A stretch of 5,299 bases of DNA from Alphaproteobacteria bacterium. GTDB lineage: Bacteria; Pseudomonadota; Alphaproteobacteria; RF32; CAG-239. Positions 1 through 4,808 of this stretch are shown piece after piece; within the stretch, counting starts at the first letter, position 1, and each line of letters opens with the position of its first letter. The notes below the pieces were generated by a model. That model searched no databases, was not told the origin of the DNA, and saw nothing but the letters and a program-made list of their open reading frames with translations. The position numbers were made by a program, and so were the translations under genes. The stretch covers positions 1-5,299 of the forward strand of contig JAFVBT010000035.1 of NCBI GenBank assembly GCA_017479785.1. Direction: 5' to 3'.

Positions 1-95
1 CATCGCCTATCGGCGACCGCCGTACTCCCGTCCGGCTTTCGCTTGTATACGAACCTACGTCTCGTTGGTTCAAATCCTCAACCGGAAATTAAAAC

Positions 96-126
96 AAAAA
101 AAGCCGCCACAAGGGCGACTTCTTTT
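96..126 (-). terminator. Intrinsic terminator, distal repeat copy
   Basis: On the minus strand, AAGTCGCC (121-114) pairs with GGCGGCTT (108-101) around the loop CTTGT, followed by a run of T (102-96). It is identical to the proximal copy at 275-305. It would act as a second terminator for transcripts of the tRNA-Cys/tRNA-Asn operon that pass the first one. Confidence 0.7.
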
Positions 127-131
127 TGTTT

Positions 132-151
132 TGGCTCCGAGAAGTCGGATT
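132..151 (-). pseudogene. Duplicated 3' end of tRNA-Asn inside the repeat
   Basis: On the minus strand this reads AATCCGACTTCTCGGAGCCA. The true tRNA-Asn ends AATCCGACAGTCGGAGCCA, so only the central AG is replaced by TTC. The fragment keeps the discriminator G and CCA but has no anticodon or D-arm, so it cannot be a working tRNA. It marks the point where the repeat unit restarts, as expected if the unit arose by duplication of the tRNA 3' end together with its downstream flank. The altered copy can fold as TCCGA-CTTC-TCGGA, a small hairpin. Confidence 0.75.
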
Positions 152-274
152 ATCCTCGCTACGCTCGTTTCACTGCGCTCATCGCCTATCGGCGACCGCC
201 GTACTCCCGTCCGGCTTTCGCTTGTATACGAACCTACGTCTCGTTGGTTCAAATCCTCAACCGGAAATTAAAAC

Positions 275-305
275 AAAAAAAGCCGCCACAAGGGCGACTT
301 CTTTT
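275..305 (-). terminator. Intrinsic terminator of the tRNA operon, proximal copy
   Basis: On the minus strand the stem AAGTCGCC/GGCGGCTT (300-293 with 287-280) has a 5-nt loop and leads into seven T (281-275). The one non-Watson-Crick position is a U·G wobble in minus-strand RNA but a C·A mismatch in plus-strand RNA, so the hairpin fits the minus-strand transcript. The stem can extend outward by a G·U and several A-U pairs into the flanking A-tract (302-305). It lies directly behind the tRNA-Asn CCA end and probably defines the 3' end of the primary transcript, leaving a short trailer for nucleases to trim. Confidence 0.8.
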
Positions 306-310
306 TGTTT

Positions 311-385
311 TGGCTCCGACTGTCGGATTCGAACCAACGACCAATCGGTTAACAGCCGATTGCTCTACCGCTGAGCTAAGTCGGA
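311..385 (-). tRNA. tRNA-Asn (anticodon GTT)
   Basis: The minus strand folds as a complete 75-nt cloverleaf. The acceptor stem is TCCGACT/AGTCGGA and the D-arm is GCTC-AGCGGTA-GAGC. The anticodon arm ATCGG-CTGTTAA-CCGAT carries anticodon GTT, which reads AAY codons. The variable loop is TGGTC and the T-arm is GTTGG-TTCGAAT-CCGAC with one G·U pair. The discriminator is G and CCA is encoded (313-311). It is the second gene of a tRNA pair, 5 nt after tRNA-Cys, and shares its promoter. Its last 19 nt reappear slightly altered in the downstream repeat. Confidence 0.97.
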
Positions 386-390
386 ATGTT

Positions 391-465
391 TGGAGGCCGG
401 TACCGGAATTGAACCGATATAGAAGGATTTGCAGTCCTCTGCATGAGCCATTCTGCCAACCGGCC
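391..465 (-). tRNA. tRNA-Cys (anticodon GCA)
   Basis: The minus strand gives a 75-nt cloverleaf. The acceptor stem is GGCCGGT/ACCGGCC, and the D-arm is short, with only GCA/TGC pairing, as is common in bacterial tRNA-Cys. The anticodon arm GAGGA-CTGCAAA-TCCTT carries anticodon GCA, which reads UGY. The T-arm is ATCGG-TTCAATT-CCGGT. The discriminator is U, the usual identity base of tRNA-Cys, followed by encoded CCA (393-391). It is the first gene of the pair, with its 5' end about 33 nt after the predicted transcription start, so RNase P would cut the leader and then the 5-nt spacer before tRNA-Asn. Confidence 0.97.
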
Positions 466-505
466 AGTTCGTTACATCAAGTACCAAACACACTCAACAA
501 ACACA

Positions 506-533
506 TTTATACTTATTTTTTTTTAAACGTCAA
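506..533 (-). promoter_or_regulatory. Sigma70-type promoter for the tRNA operon
   Basis: On the minus strand, TTGACG (533-528) is followed after 16 nt by TATAAA (511-506). Both hexamers are near consensus, and an A-rich spacer separates them. The predicted start is near 498, giving a leader of about 33 nt before tRNA-Cys. The good match fits a highly expressed stable-RNA operon. No GC-rich discriminator is visible after the -10. The assignment rests on sequence and position only. Confidence 0.65.
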
Positions 534-592
534 CAGATTTTTTTATAAAAAAACATTTTTTTATCTTCTTCTGTGTAAAACTATCTTTTTTA

Positions 593-601
593 TGGTAAAA
601 T
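593..601 (+). promoter_or_regulatory. Possible extended -10 element for rpiB-glyA-mscL
   Basis: TGGTAAAAT has the form TGn plus a -10-like hexamer (TAAAAT), about 45 nt before the rpiB start. No convincing -35 hexamer lies 17 or 18 nt upstream, so this would have to work as an extended -10 promoter. The surroundings are so rich in A and T that chance matches are common. Another AT-rich hexamer around 610-621 could serve instead. Confidence 0.3.
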
Positions 602-635
602 TTTTCCGATATATTATATATTTAGTCAGTTTGAC

Positions 636-640
636 GGAGA
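636..640 (+). promoter_or_regulatory. Ribosome binding site that fixes the rpiB start
   Basis: GGAGA ends 5 nt before the ATG at 646. The reading frame is open far upstream into the tRNA region, so this site, plus the match of the following residues to the RpiB N-terminus, decides the start. Confidence 0.85.
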
Positions 641-645
641 ATACA

Positions 646-1074
646 ATGAAAATTGCAATTGCGGCTGATCATGGCGGTTTTGAGCTTAAAGAAGCTCTGA
701 AAAAACATTATGGTGATGCCAAATTAACAGATTTGGGAACATTCAACCGAGAATCGGTTGATTATCCGGATATAGCACAAATAATGGTGCAGACATTGCG
801 TCGTCATGAAGCAGATTTGGGAATTTTGATTTGCGGTACGGGAATCGGTATTTCTATTGCCGCCAATCGCTGTAAGGGTATTCGTGCAGCCTTGATATAT
901 TCCGAAGAAACGGCACGCTTGGCCAAAGAGCATAATAATGCCAATATCATCGTTTTCGGCGGACGTACAATGAAACCCGAAGATGTTATTCAATATATTG
1001 ATGCATTTCTTGCAGCTTCTTATGAGGGCGGTCGTCATCAAAAGCGCTTGGATAAACTGGAACTTATGGAGTGA
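646..1074 (+). CDS. rpiB: Ribose-5-phosphate isomerase B
   Basis: This 142-residue cytoplasmic enzyme interconverts ribose 5-phosphate and ribulose 5-phosphate in the non-oxidative pentose phosphate pathway. It belongs to the RpiB/LacAB family, has the usual family length and resembles E. coli RpiB throughout. Visible landmarks are the N-terminal MKIAIAADHGGFELK with the substrate-binding D8-H9 pair and the ICGTGIGISIAANR segment with the catalytic Cys63 and phosphate-binding glycine loop. Also present are EHNNAN with His96, equivalent to the ring-opening histidine of E. coli RpiB, and the C-terminal YEGGRHQKR that closes on the phosphate. The ATG at 646 is chosen because it has a GGAGA ribosome site and starts exactly at the conserved N-terminus. 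The open frame extending upstream into the tRNA genes is not coding. It overlaps nothing and lies 3 nt ahead of glyA, so the two are almost certainly co-transcribed and translationally close. Confidence 0.97.
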   Translation: MKIAIAADHGGFELKEALKKHYGDAKLTDLGTFNRESVDYPDIAQIMVQTLRRHEADLGILICGTGIGISIAANRCKGIRAALIYSEETARLAKEHNNANIIVFGGRTMKPEDVIQYIDAFLAASYEGGRHQKRLDKLELME

Positions 1075-1077
1075 ATT

Positions 1078-2334
1078 ATGGATTTTGAACAAAATTTGCA
1101 AACCGAAGATGCTGCAATTTATCGGATTATTCAGAAAGAACTGAAACGTCAACAAGAGCAAGTTGAATTGATTGCTTCCGAAAATATAGTGTCACGTGCG
1201 GTGATGGAGGCTCAAGGTTCAATTTTAACCAATAAATATGCCGAAGGGTATCCGGCTCATCGCTATTATTGCGGTTGTGAGTTTATTGATGAAATTGAAG
1301 TGCTGGCTCAAGAGCGCGCCAAAAAACTGTTTGATGCGGAGTTTGTTAATGTTCAGCCGCACTCCGGTTCTCAGGCAAATATGGCGGTTTATGTTGCACT
1401 CCTCAATCCGGGTGATACGCTCATGGGAATGAGTCTTGATGCCGGCGGACATTTAACGCACGGTTCTAAAGTTTCTCTCTCAGGCAAAATGTTTAATGCC
1501 GTGCAATATGGTGTTTGCAAAGATACCGGTCTGATAGATTATGAGCAGGTTGAACGTTTGGCAACGGAATGCAAGCCGAAACTTATTGTTGCCGGCGGTT
1601 CTGCTTATCCGCGGGTGATTGATTTTGCCCGTTTTAGGAACATAGCTGATAAAATCGGCGCATATTTAATGGTAGATATGGCACATTTTGCAGGCCTTGT
1701 TGCCGGCGGAGAACATCCGAACCCGCTTAAATGGGCTGATGTTGTAACCACAACAACACACAAAACTTTGCGCGGTCCGCGCGGCGGAATGATTTTGACC
1801 AATGATGAAACAATATATAAAAAGGTTAATTCTGCTGTATTTCCGGGAACACAGGGCGGTCCGTTGGAACACGTAATTGCCGGAAAAGCAGTTTGTTTCG
1901 GAGAAGATTTAACACCGGAATTTAAGCAATATGCCAAGCAGGTAAAGAAAAATGCCGAAGTTTTGGGAAATACGCTGATTAAACGCGGGTTAGCTCTTGT
2001 TTCCGGCGGTACCGATACACATTTGGTGCTGGTGGATTTGCGTCCGAAAAATTTAACCGGTGATGTGGTGACAACGGCTTTGGAAAAAGCTAATATTACT
2101 TGTAATAAAAATGCCATTCCGTTTGATCCACAGCCGCCGAAAGTGACTTCCGGCGTGCGGTTAGGAACACCGGCAGGCACAACACGCGGATTTAAAGAAA
2201 AAGAATTTGAACTGATTGGCAACTGCATCGGTGATGTGGTTGATTCGTTGGTCAATGGCAATGCCGAAGAGGTTATTGCACATACAAAACAAAAAATTAC
2301 GGCACTGTGCCGCGATTTTCAAATATATAAATAA
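1078..2334 (+). CDS. glyA: Serine hydroxymethyltransferase
   Basis: This 418-residue PLP enzyme converts serine and tetrahydrofolate to glycine and 5,10-methylene-tetrahydrofolate, the main source of one-carbon units for thymidylate, purines and methionine. The length matches E. coli GlyA (417). The PLP-binding lysine is K229 in TTTTHKTLRGPRGG. Asp200 and His203 in VDMAHFAGL contact the cofactor ring, and the DAGGHLTHG motif (121-129) holds the histidine that stacks on PLP. The YAEGYP motif (54-59) carries the catalytic glutamate and SGVRLGTPA (358-366) the substrate-carboxylate arginine R361. All expected residues are present, so it should be active as a cytoplasmic dimer or tetramer. Its GGAG ribosome site (1068-1071) sits inside the last codons of rpiB. 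In many Alphaproteobacteria glyA is followed by nrdR, whereas here mscL follows. Confidence 0.98.
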   Translation: MDFEQNLQTEDAAIYRIIQKELKRQQEQVELIASENIVSRAVMEAQGSILTNKYAEGYPAHRYYCGCEFIDEIEVLAQERAKKLFDAEFVNVQPHSGSQANMAVYVALLNPGDTLMGMSLDAGGHLTHGSKVSLSGKMFNAVQYGVCKDTGLIDYEQVERLATECKPKLIVAGGSAYPRVIDFARFRNIADKIGAYLMVDMAHFAGLVAGGEHPNPLKWADVVTTTTHKTLRGPRGGMILTNDETIYKKVNSAVFPGTQGGPLEHVIAGKAVCFGEDLTPEFKQYAKQVKKNAEVLGNTLIKRGLALVSGGTDTHLVLVDLRPKNLTGDVVTTALEKANITCNKNAIPFDPQPPKVTSGVRLGTPAGTTRGFKEKEFELIGNCIGDVVDSLVNGNAEEVIAHTKQKITALCRDFQIYK

Positions 2335-2350
2335 GAAAGGAACTTAAAAT

Positions 2351-2770
2351 ATGAAAAACTTTTTTAATGAATTCAAAAAATTTGCGATGCGCGGCAATGT
2401 GATGGATATGGCTGTCGGTATTATTATCGGTGCCGCATTCGGTAAAATTGTCAGCTCTTTGGTTGAAGATGTGATTATGCCGCCGATAGGTTTGGCTTTG
2501 GGCAAGGTTGATTTTTCCGATTTGGCATGGAAACTGACTGATGATGTTTCCATCAAATACGGTGCATTTTTGAACACCGTTATCAGCTTTGTTATTGTTG
2601 CCTTTGCCGTATTTATCTTAATTAAGGCGATTAATACGTTGCAAGCCAAAATGGCAAAAGAAGAGGCCGATGCCGCTCCAAGCACCAAAAAATGCCCGTA
2701 TTGCTGCTCCGAAATTGCTTTGGAAGCAACAAGATGTCCGCACTGCACATCTGAGTTGAAGAAAAAATAA
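2351..2770 (+). CDS. mscL: Large-conductance mechanosensitive channel with zinc-ribbon-like tail
   Basis: This 139-residue inner-membrane channel opens under membrane tension to release solutes during hypo-osmotic shock. It forms homopentamers in the family. The sequence starts with the amphipathic N-terminal helix and the family signature FKKFAMRGNVMDMAVG. TM1, the pore-lining helix, spans about 17-45 and contains the conserved IIIGAAFGKIVSSLV segment. The periplasmic loop (about 46-70) is shorter than in E. coli, and TM2 spans about 72-98. The usual C-terminal helix (LLTEIRDLLK in E. coli) is missing. In its place, after a charged Ala-rich linker, is a tail with CPYCC and CPHC pairs (C115, C118, C129, C132), which looks like a small zinc ribbon. 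An AAAGGA ribosome site (2336-2341) precedes the ATG. The gene starts 16 nt after glyA and ends just before a strong terminator, making it the last gene of the operon. Confidence 0.96.
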   Translation: MKNFFNEFKKFAMRGNVMDMAVGIIIGAAFGKIVSSLVEDVIMPPIGLALGKVDFSDLAWKLTDDVSIKYGAFLNTVISFVIVAFAVFILIKAINTLQAKMAKEEADAAPSTKKCPYCCSEIALEATRCPHCTSELKKK

Positions 2771-2785
2771 TCGGTGGAGCAATTG

Positions 2786-2823
2786 AAAACGCCTTGTGTT
2801 GCATGAACACAAGGCGTTTTTTT
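2786..2823 (+). terminator. Strong intrinsic terminator after mscL, possibly bidirectional
   Basis: AAAACGCCTTGTGTT (2786-2800) and AACACAAGGCGTTTT (2806-2820) form a perfect 15-bp stem with a 5-nt loop, followed by more T, seven in a row with the stem end. It ends the rpiB-glyA-mscL transcript. On the minus strand the same stem ends in four T, so it may also stop the convergent gene whose stop codon is 18 nt away. Confidence 0.92.
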
Positions 2824-2840
2824 GTTGAATAATCATCATT

Positions 2841-3260
2841 TTAGGGTGTCTCAATCATTAATTTGAGGGAATTCTTCATAAAAATGAGGAGACCCCTGAA
2901 AGCCGCCAGACAGATGGGAGCCAGAGTTGTTACAATACCAATTCTCAAGGCAAAATCCGAGAATTCTGCATGATCGGTAAAATAGGCAATGTAACCGGCA
3001 ATTACGATCATCACTCCGCACAATGAGTATCCGCAGAGGCATGACTCTGCAAGCCTGTACTTCTGCTCATTCCATGTATGAATACCAACGTAATAGACGC
3101 CGGTAGCAATCAGTCCGATGGCACACGTTAAGGCACCTTGCCACAACCCAAATGTTGTTGCATTGACGATAGACTGAACGACAACCGCCACCACAAGGAG
3201 GGTAGGTATCATTACCTCTGCCACATGAAAGAAAAAGTTCTTCATCTTTTTAAACACCAC
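2841..3260 (-). CDS. Unrecognised small multi-pass membrane protein
   Basis: I do not recognise this protein. It has 139 residues from a GTG at 3260, or 134 from the ATG at 3245 (numbering here is from that ATG). It is very hydrophobic, with four likely membrane helices near 8-30, 34-54, 68-90 and 97-122. Short polar loops lie between them, including HTWNEQKYR after TM2 and FTDHAEFSD after TM3. Five cysteines (C41, C69, C71, C76, C112) lie in or near membrane segments with no metal-binding pattern. There is no signal peptide or catalytic motif. Codon choice is unlike the neighbours: all three arginines are AGG/AGA, none of three prolines is CCG, and CTC is frequent for leucine. No clear ribosome site precedes either start. 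The gene is convergent with mscL and divergent from the transglycosylase, so it is probably a single-gene unit. The long frame with membrane periodicity makes coding likely. Its function is unknown, and acquisition by transfer is possible. Confidence 0.68.
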   Translation of the reverse strand: MVFKKMKNFFFHVAEVMIPTLLVVAVVVQSIVNATTFGLWQGALTCAIGLIATGVYYVGIHTWNEQKYRLAESCLCGYSLCGVMIVIAGYIAYFTDHAEFSDFALRIGIVTTLAPICLAAFRGLLIFMKNSLKLMIETP

Positions 3261-3325
3261 GCCGCCCGAAAGGGAGGATACACGTAGCCTTCTAAATTAA
3301 TATTAATAATTTTAAATCTAGACAA

Positions 3326-3354
3326 AATATAACACATAAATTTTTATAATGCAA
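3326..3354 (-). promoter_or_regulatory. Probable promoter of the small membrane protein gene
   Basis: On the minus strand, TTGCAT (3354-3349) and TATATT (3331-3326) are separated by exactly 17 nt. Each hexamer differs from consensus at one or two positions. The predicted start near 3319 gives a leader of roughly 60-75 nt. That leader holds a 12-bp palindrome ATTAATATTAAT (3296-3307), which could be an operator, although such palindromes are easy to find in AT-rich DNA. Confidence 0.5.
3345..3350 (+). promoter_or_regulatory. Candidate -10 box for the lytic transglycosylase gene
   Basis: TATAAT is a perfect -10 hexamer about 80 nt before the gene start. The best -35 candidates, TAGACA (3319-3324) or GACAAA (3321-3326), are poor or badly spaced (20 and 18 nt). 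It overlaps the minus-strand promoter at 3326-3354, so if both are real the two divergent units would compete for polymerase. Confidence 0.4.
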
Positions 3355-3415
3355 GAAGTTTTTTTGTTTTTAACAATTTATAAAATAAATCGGTTGTATG
3401 ATGAGAGTAATATAT

Positions 3416-3421
3416 GAGAGG
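3416..3421 (+). promoter_or_regulatory. Ribosome binding site that fixes the transglycosylase start
   Basis: GAGAGG lies 6 nt before the ATG at 3428. An earlier in-frame ATG at 3398 would add ten charged and aromatic residues ahead of the signal peptide, so 3428 is preferred. Confidence 0.75.
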
Positions 3422-3427
3422 TATTAC

Positions 3428-4717
3428 ATGAAGAAACTTTTTTATCTTATTGTTTTAGCAATATTTATTTTAAATTCAATACCGGCTTGTGCCGCTGCGC
3501 AGAAAAACACGGATACACCGCCGAAAGAGTGGACGACGTGGCTTGAGGGCTTAAAGAAAGAAATGTTGGCCAAGGGTATTTCACAAAAGACGATAGATAA
3601 GGCCTATAAAGGTAAAAACTATTATCATAAAGCGCCGGATGTGGTGCAGTTGGATAAGCGGCAAACCGAATTTGTGCTGACGACGTCGGCTTATGTAAAT
3701 CGTTTGGTCAATAAACAGCGGGTGAATGAGGCGCGTAAGCACTATGATATGCTGAAAGATAAATATAAAAAAATTGAGAAAGAATATAATGTGCCGTTTA
3801 ATTATATTACGGCATTTTGGGCGGTTGAAACCAATTTCGGACAGAATAAGGGTAAACACAATCTGATTGATAGTTTGACAAATTTAAGCTACAAGAATCG
3901 CCGTGCTAAATTTTTCAAAAGTGAATTGTATAATGTTTTGAAAATTATGGATAAAACAAATTTAGGTGAGGATAAAATGCTCGGCTCTTGGGCAGGTGCC
4001 ATGGGACATTTCCAGTTCATGCCGTCAACTTATAACAATTATGCCGTTGATTATGACGGCGATAAGGTGCCGGATATATGGAATTCTCTGCCGGATGCTA
4101 TTGCCTCGGCTGAAAACTATTTGACCAAGCTCGGGTGGAAAACCGACGAGCCGTGGGGAACTCGGATTAAATTGCCGTGGGATTTTGATTTCAAAAATGT
4201 CGGACGACAAACAACCAAGACTGTTGGTGAGTGGAAAGAACTCGGTATTCTGACTTATGCCGGTAATAAACTGCCATATAACAACGAACTTAAAGGTTCG
4301 GTGATTTTGCCGGACGGCCGCAAAGGTCCTGCTTATATCGTGTTCGGAAACTTCAAACGCGTGATGATATGGAATCGTTCGGATAATTATGCAATTGCCG
4401 TCGTAACTTTGGCTGACTATATTGCCGATAAAAACCGTAAATGGACACCTTTGGAGGCAAGTGAGCAATATGTGATGAATAATGAAGAAATTAAACTTAT
4501 TCAAGAATTTTACAATAAAACGGTTAAAGGAACAAAGTTAAAAGCGGACGGTAAATTGGGACCGAAAACGCGTGAAGCGGTTCGCGTGTTGCAACATCGT
4601 GCCAAGTTACCGGAAGACGGGTACCCGGATTATCTGTTATTGAATAAAATCAAAAATTATGACCATAAGTCCGGCTTTGCCGTTCCTTTACCGGCACCGC
4701 GCGGTAAAAAGAAGTAA
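3428..4717 (+). CDS. MltB-family lytic murein transglycosylase with peptidoglycan-binding domain
   Basis: This 429-residue exported enzyme is predicted to cleave MurNAc-GlcNAc bonds in peptidoglycan non-hydrolytically, leaving 1,6-anhydro-MurNAc ends. MKKLFYLIVLAIFILNSIPA is a signal sequence. The following Cys21 (IPAC) is a weak lipobox, so the protein may be either an outer-membrane lipoprotein or soluble in the periplasm. The SLT_2 catalytic domain spans about 33-340. The catalytic glutamate is E134 in FWAVETNFG, and GSWAGAMGHFQFMPSTY (186-202) is the substrate-cleft signature. YDGDKVPDIWNS (209-220) matches the EF-hand-like loop of MltB, and GNFKRVMIWNRSDNYAIAV (307-325) is also family-typical. 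A C-terminal PG_binding_1 domain spans about 351-410 (ADGKLGPKTREAVRVLQ). This two-domain form is the common alphaproteobacterial one. The gene precedes rlpA by 91 nt. The family is clear, but the exact member name is not. Confidence 0.93.
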   Translation: MKKLFYLIVLAIFILNSIPACAAAQKNTDTPPKEWTTWLEGLKKEMLAKGISQKTIDKAYKGKNYYHKAPDVVQLDKRQTEFVLTTSAYVNRLVNKQRVNEARKHYDMLKDKYKKIEKEYNVPFNYITAFWAVETNFGQNKGKHNLIDSLTNLSYKNRRAKFFKSELYNVLKIMDKTNLGEDKMLGSWAGAMGHFQFMPSTYNNYAVDYDGDKVPDIWNSLPDAIASAENYLTKLGWKTDEPWGTRIKLPWDFDFKNVGRQTTKTVGEWKELGILTYAGNKLPYNNELKGSVILPDGRKGPAYIVFGNFKRVMIWNRSDNYAIAVVTLADYIADKNRKWTPLEASEQYVMNNEEIKLIQEFYNKTVKGTKLKADGKLGPKTREAVRVLQHRAKLPEDGYPDYLLLNKIKNYDHKSGFAVPLPAPRGKKK

Positions 4718-4808
4718 GGTTGAATAAGTTTGCAATAATGCTTGATGTCACTAAAAAAAGAGAATAATCTCTTGATAATGTTTAATGTAAATCAAAGATT
4801 GTTGAATA
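4718..4808 (+). other. Short intergenic region between the transglycosylase gene and rlpA
   Basis: These 91 nt hold no gene and no convincing plus-strand terminator, so read-through from the upstream gene into rlpA is plausible. TTGATG (4742-4747) followed after 17 nt by TAATCT (4765-4770) is a weak promoter candidate for rlpA. A 6-bp hairpin at 4758-4773 (AAGAGA/TCTCTT) has a T-run only on the minus strand. Confidence 0.4.

Larger units (their letters stand above)
1..319 (-). repeat. 179-bp tandem repeat array downstream of tRNA-Asn
   Basis: Bases 1-140 and 180-319 are identical, with no mismatch on reading, which sets a period of 179 bp. The window holds one complete unit (141-319, or equivalently 132-310) plus most of a second, and the array continues beyond the left edge. 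Read on the minus strand, the direction of the adjacent tRNA genes, each unit holds four parts. These are a near-copy of the tRNA-Asn 3' end, an intrinsic terminator, a 16-nt complement of the tRNA T-arm, and a GC-rich structured stretch. In that stretch, arms at 13-22 and 33-42 pair at 8 of 10 positions around a 10-nt loop, and the same hairpin recurs at 192-221. Several reading frames stay open across the units, but none looks like a protein gene. Identity between copies suggests recent duplication or ongoing gene conversion. The copy number outside the window is unknown. Confidence 0.95.

Noticed and set aside
70..252. Arginine-rich 60-residue minus-strand frame across the repeats, reminiscent of the small basic protein described at E. 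coli tyrT.
   Set aside because: It starts with TTG, has a GAGG only 2 nt before the start, and reads through the terminator hairpin. The composition follows from the repeat sequence.
1..319. Repeat array as a CRISPR.
   Set aside because: The units are 179 bp and identical with no variable spacers, and no cas genes are present.
311..385. tRNA-Asn 3' end as an attachment site of an integrated element, with the copy at 132-151 as the second att site.
   Set aside because: The copies are only 179 bp apart with no integrase or cargo between them, and the whole intervening unit is tandemly repeated. Tandem duplication explains it better, although an element beyond the left edge cannot be excluded.
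43..645. Upstream in-frame extension of rpiB reaching into the repeat and tRNA region.
   Set aside because: It runs antisense through two well-folded tRNA genes and a noncoding repeat, and RpiB homology begins exactly at 646 behind a ribosome site. The open frame is chance.
1605..2261. Long minus-strand open frame inside glyA.
   Set aside because: It lies wholly antisense to an intact, well-conserved GlyA, has no family resemblance, and is a codon-bias shadow.
4025..4504. Minus-strand open frame of 159 codons inside the transglycosylase gene.
   Set aside because: It is antisense to conserved catalytic and structural motifs and is not recognisable as a protein family.
4758..4773. Hairpin with adjacent A/T run between the transglycosylase gene and rlpA as a terminator.
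   Set aside because: The stem is 6 bp and AT-rich. The T-run follows it only on the minus strand, where no gene in the window needs termination.
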